Shown one piece after another: positions 62,022-64,000 of a stretch of DNA of 64,000 nt; position 1 is the first letter of the stretch, and every line of letters starts with the position of its first letter. This DNA comes from Hoplostethus atlanticus. Lineage: Eukaryota; Chordata; Actinopteri; Trachichthyiformes; Trachichthyidae. The stretch covers positions 2,613,001-2,677,000 of the forward strand of contig JAXDDX010000035.1 in assembly GCA_034670405.1 (NCBI GenBank), read 5' to 3'. The notes beneath the pieces were generated by a model that saw only the letters and a program-made list of their open reading frames with translations, was not told the origin of the DNA and did not search any database. A program made the translations under genes and the position numbers.

Positions 62022-64000
62022 GTTGGTTCTCTTCTGTTACTGAACTCAGGCACACATATTATATATAAGATAGGCCTGGTCCCATTTGAAAATGAGAATA
62101 GTACTAGTTAGTTTTAACTCAATGAAATGGGCAGATAGGCAGTCCTATGTACTCTGCATCCACAGGACAAATGCCTTAAATCATGTATCCATTTAAAAAT
62201 AAGTGAAACATGCCTTGCTAGACTTAGTTCATGCCCAGGATTATTGTTCTGAAAATGGATTTCCATTTGGCGCATGGTAGTATAGGCTCATTAGATGTAT
62301 TGTATTGTATTTCATTTCTATTAAATCATGTCTGTATTTAACACTGGGTCTAATACCTTTCTCTCAAAACCCATTTCGTCGGTGCAGTCATCCTGTTTGC
62401 ATGGACAGAGAGAGCCTAGCAACATCTAAGCTGTATCACAGCATCATGTTACAAAGCAGTGTTTAAGTGCCAAAGGAGGTCACACTGAGATTGAACACTG
62501 GCTGCCCAGTGGTTGCAGTGCAGCAGTGTCCAGCCCATATCTACTGCAAATGAAGGAACACAGGCAGCTTTTATAATTAGGATGTTTCATTTATAATTTC
62601 ACATCAACAGCATTGTTAAAGATGCCTACAGTGATTTTGAATGCTACTATTTAGAAAAGGCTATGGTGGTTTGTCAAAGGACAAGGCTTGGCTCTTTTGC
62701 CTAATTTTTTTCTTGGGTAGTTCTATCAAAGGTAGCAATTTGTGAACATTCACGAGCTCACTGAAAATCAATACCCTGCTTATATAGCTCGAGTCCATCC
62801 CTTAAATCAACCATCCCTCCAGTGTACCATAACATCAGTAGGCAGGGATCAGGGATACATCACTCATGTGTTTTGAACAGAATGGTCACAGGGCCAAGGC
62901 ACTGAATTTCACCCGCCTGTCAGTCCTTGGTGGGTCACTGATCGTGTAAAGCCTATTCTCTGTCTATGATCCATCACACTGATGGATGCTGATATCATCT
63001 CTTATCCTGGCTGCTACTCAGTAGGTTTGGCAGCTGTGGGGACCCTGTGGCTTGCCAACACATTTTCCACTGGGTCTAAAGTCTATAGCAATGTCACATC
63101 ACTCTTGAAGTTTGTTAAAAGTGGTAAAAGGCAGCATGGCGCCATTGAGAAACTTTGTGGTACTCAATGCATCACCACCTACACTGGCTCCTAAGCCTCT
63201 TATTGGACGGTGGTGTAACAGGACATATCCTAATCCTCCCATGCTTATTCTGATGGCCATATGAGTGGTGACTGACTACTTATGCTTATTGGTTTGGAGT
63301 CTTGCCAGGGATGACAGAAAAGACACAGGATTCGGGAGCAGGCCAAACGTTACAGAGGGTTCCTGTCTGTCTGGCTGTCTACACACTCAGCTCATGCCCA
63401 GTAGTCATACACCCAGGTTGTACATGATGAGGACACAGGACAGCATAATTTGTACCGCAGTCCGAATGTTTGACATCCTCTTTCATGATGATGCCCAGTA
63501 ACCTAATTGGTTACATGGATGCTTGAGATGGGAAACATCATTCTCATAAAAACATACTGCTTGACCTTTGGCCTATTACCTAAGTCTTGGCACTTCTCTG
63601 GGGTTTCTAGTGGTGGGCCTCTTCTTTCCATACGATCTTGCTGAAGTCCCGAAGAGTTTAAGATTGAGACTAGGGTACAGTCAACATCTATTTATAGACT
63701 GAAACTGGAACCTGAAGAAGAGGCTGCAAAGATGTCAGCAGTGGCCTGGCTCTGTATCTAAACCTGGCGTACTCCACACCTCTGGGAGAAATTAGATCTA
63801 TATCAACCGTGGAGAAAATTTTGTTTATAGAAATGCAACATGAAATAGTTCTCTTTATCTTTTCACAAGAAAAGGTTGTGATATTTGCACAGCGTAGCCT
63901 CTAGGATCATGGGGTGGATGTGAGTGATTGGGACTACAGAATTATGCTAGTCTGCTTCTTTTTTCTTCCCTTCTTTACATCATCAATCTTGCAGCATGAC
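62022..64000 (+). other. nudt3: nudt3 intron 2 (partial)
   Basis: Non-coding sequence after exon 2, extending past the right edge. I searched for the next Nudix exon and saw none. Small open frames (for example 62982-63194 and 63265-63501) have no recognisable domain. Nothing else identified. Confidence 0.8.

Noticed and set aside
1-64000. CRISPR arrays, operons, bacterial-type genes or a novel defence system
   Set aside because: No spaced direct repeats or prokaryotic gene clusters are present. The window is ordinary vertebrate genic and intergenic DNA with mobile elements.

Overview
This is vertebrate, almost certainly teleost fish, nuclear DNA. The evidence is spliced vertebrate genes with large introns, many fish-type repeats (Tc1/mariner, hAT MITEs, tRNA-derived SINEs, a BEL/Pao element) and abundant (GT)n tracts. 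There is no sign of prokaryotic gene organisation. Nearly all short open frames in the window are chance frames in intron, intergenic or repeat DNA. Only two host genes can be supported, and both are partial.

Layout: bases 1-22478 are intron of a group III metabotropic glutamate receptor gene, best matched to grm4, on the minus strand. Its first coding exon is 22479-23044 (signal peptide and the start of the glutamate-binding lobe). The next coding exon was not found and should lie left of the window. From 23045 to about 50287 the sequence looks like a long 5' intron of the same gene, ending at a strong minus-strand splice donor at 50287. A non-coding or leader exon probably lies at about 50288-50640. 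From about 50.6 to 60.1 kb is repeat-rich intergenic DNA. At 60326 the plus-strand gene nudt3 (diphosphoinositol polyphosphate phosphohydrolase) starts; exon 1 is 60326-60424, exon 2 is 61911-62021, and the rest lies to the right. The two genes are therefore head to head. From memory GRM4 and NUDT3 are also close neighbours on human 6p21, which supports both identifications, but there they lie on the same strand with HMGA1 between them; no HMGA1 exon was recognised here.

Mobile DNA: a BEL/Pao LTR element (26220-32626, minus strand, 5-bp target duplication) sits in the grm4 5' intron in the sense direction. Its two LTRs are nearly identical, so it is a very recent insertion. It looks broken, with about two breaks. 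Other elements are two Tc1-like remnants, two opposite-facing copies of one hAT-type MITE, two opposite-facing copies of another MITE family (12778-13232 and 40987-41371), a weaker hAT-like element, two tRNA-derived SINEs, a LINE tail and several unclassified repeats. Simple repeats are prominent, including a pentanucleotide array, a CCCCCAA tract with G-quadruplex potential and a 23-base G run next to (GT)n.

No previously undescribed multi-gene system was found. The most useful observations are the predicted upstream grm4 exon, which would extend the receptor frame from a better start codon, the young sense-strand LTR element inside that intron, the grm4/nudt3 arrangement, and the 12.8/41.0 kb MITE pair.
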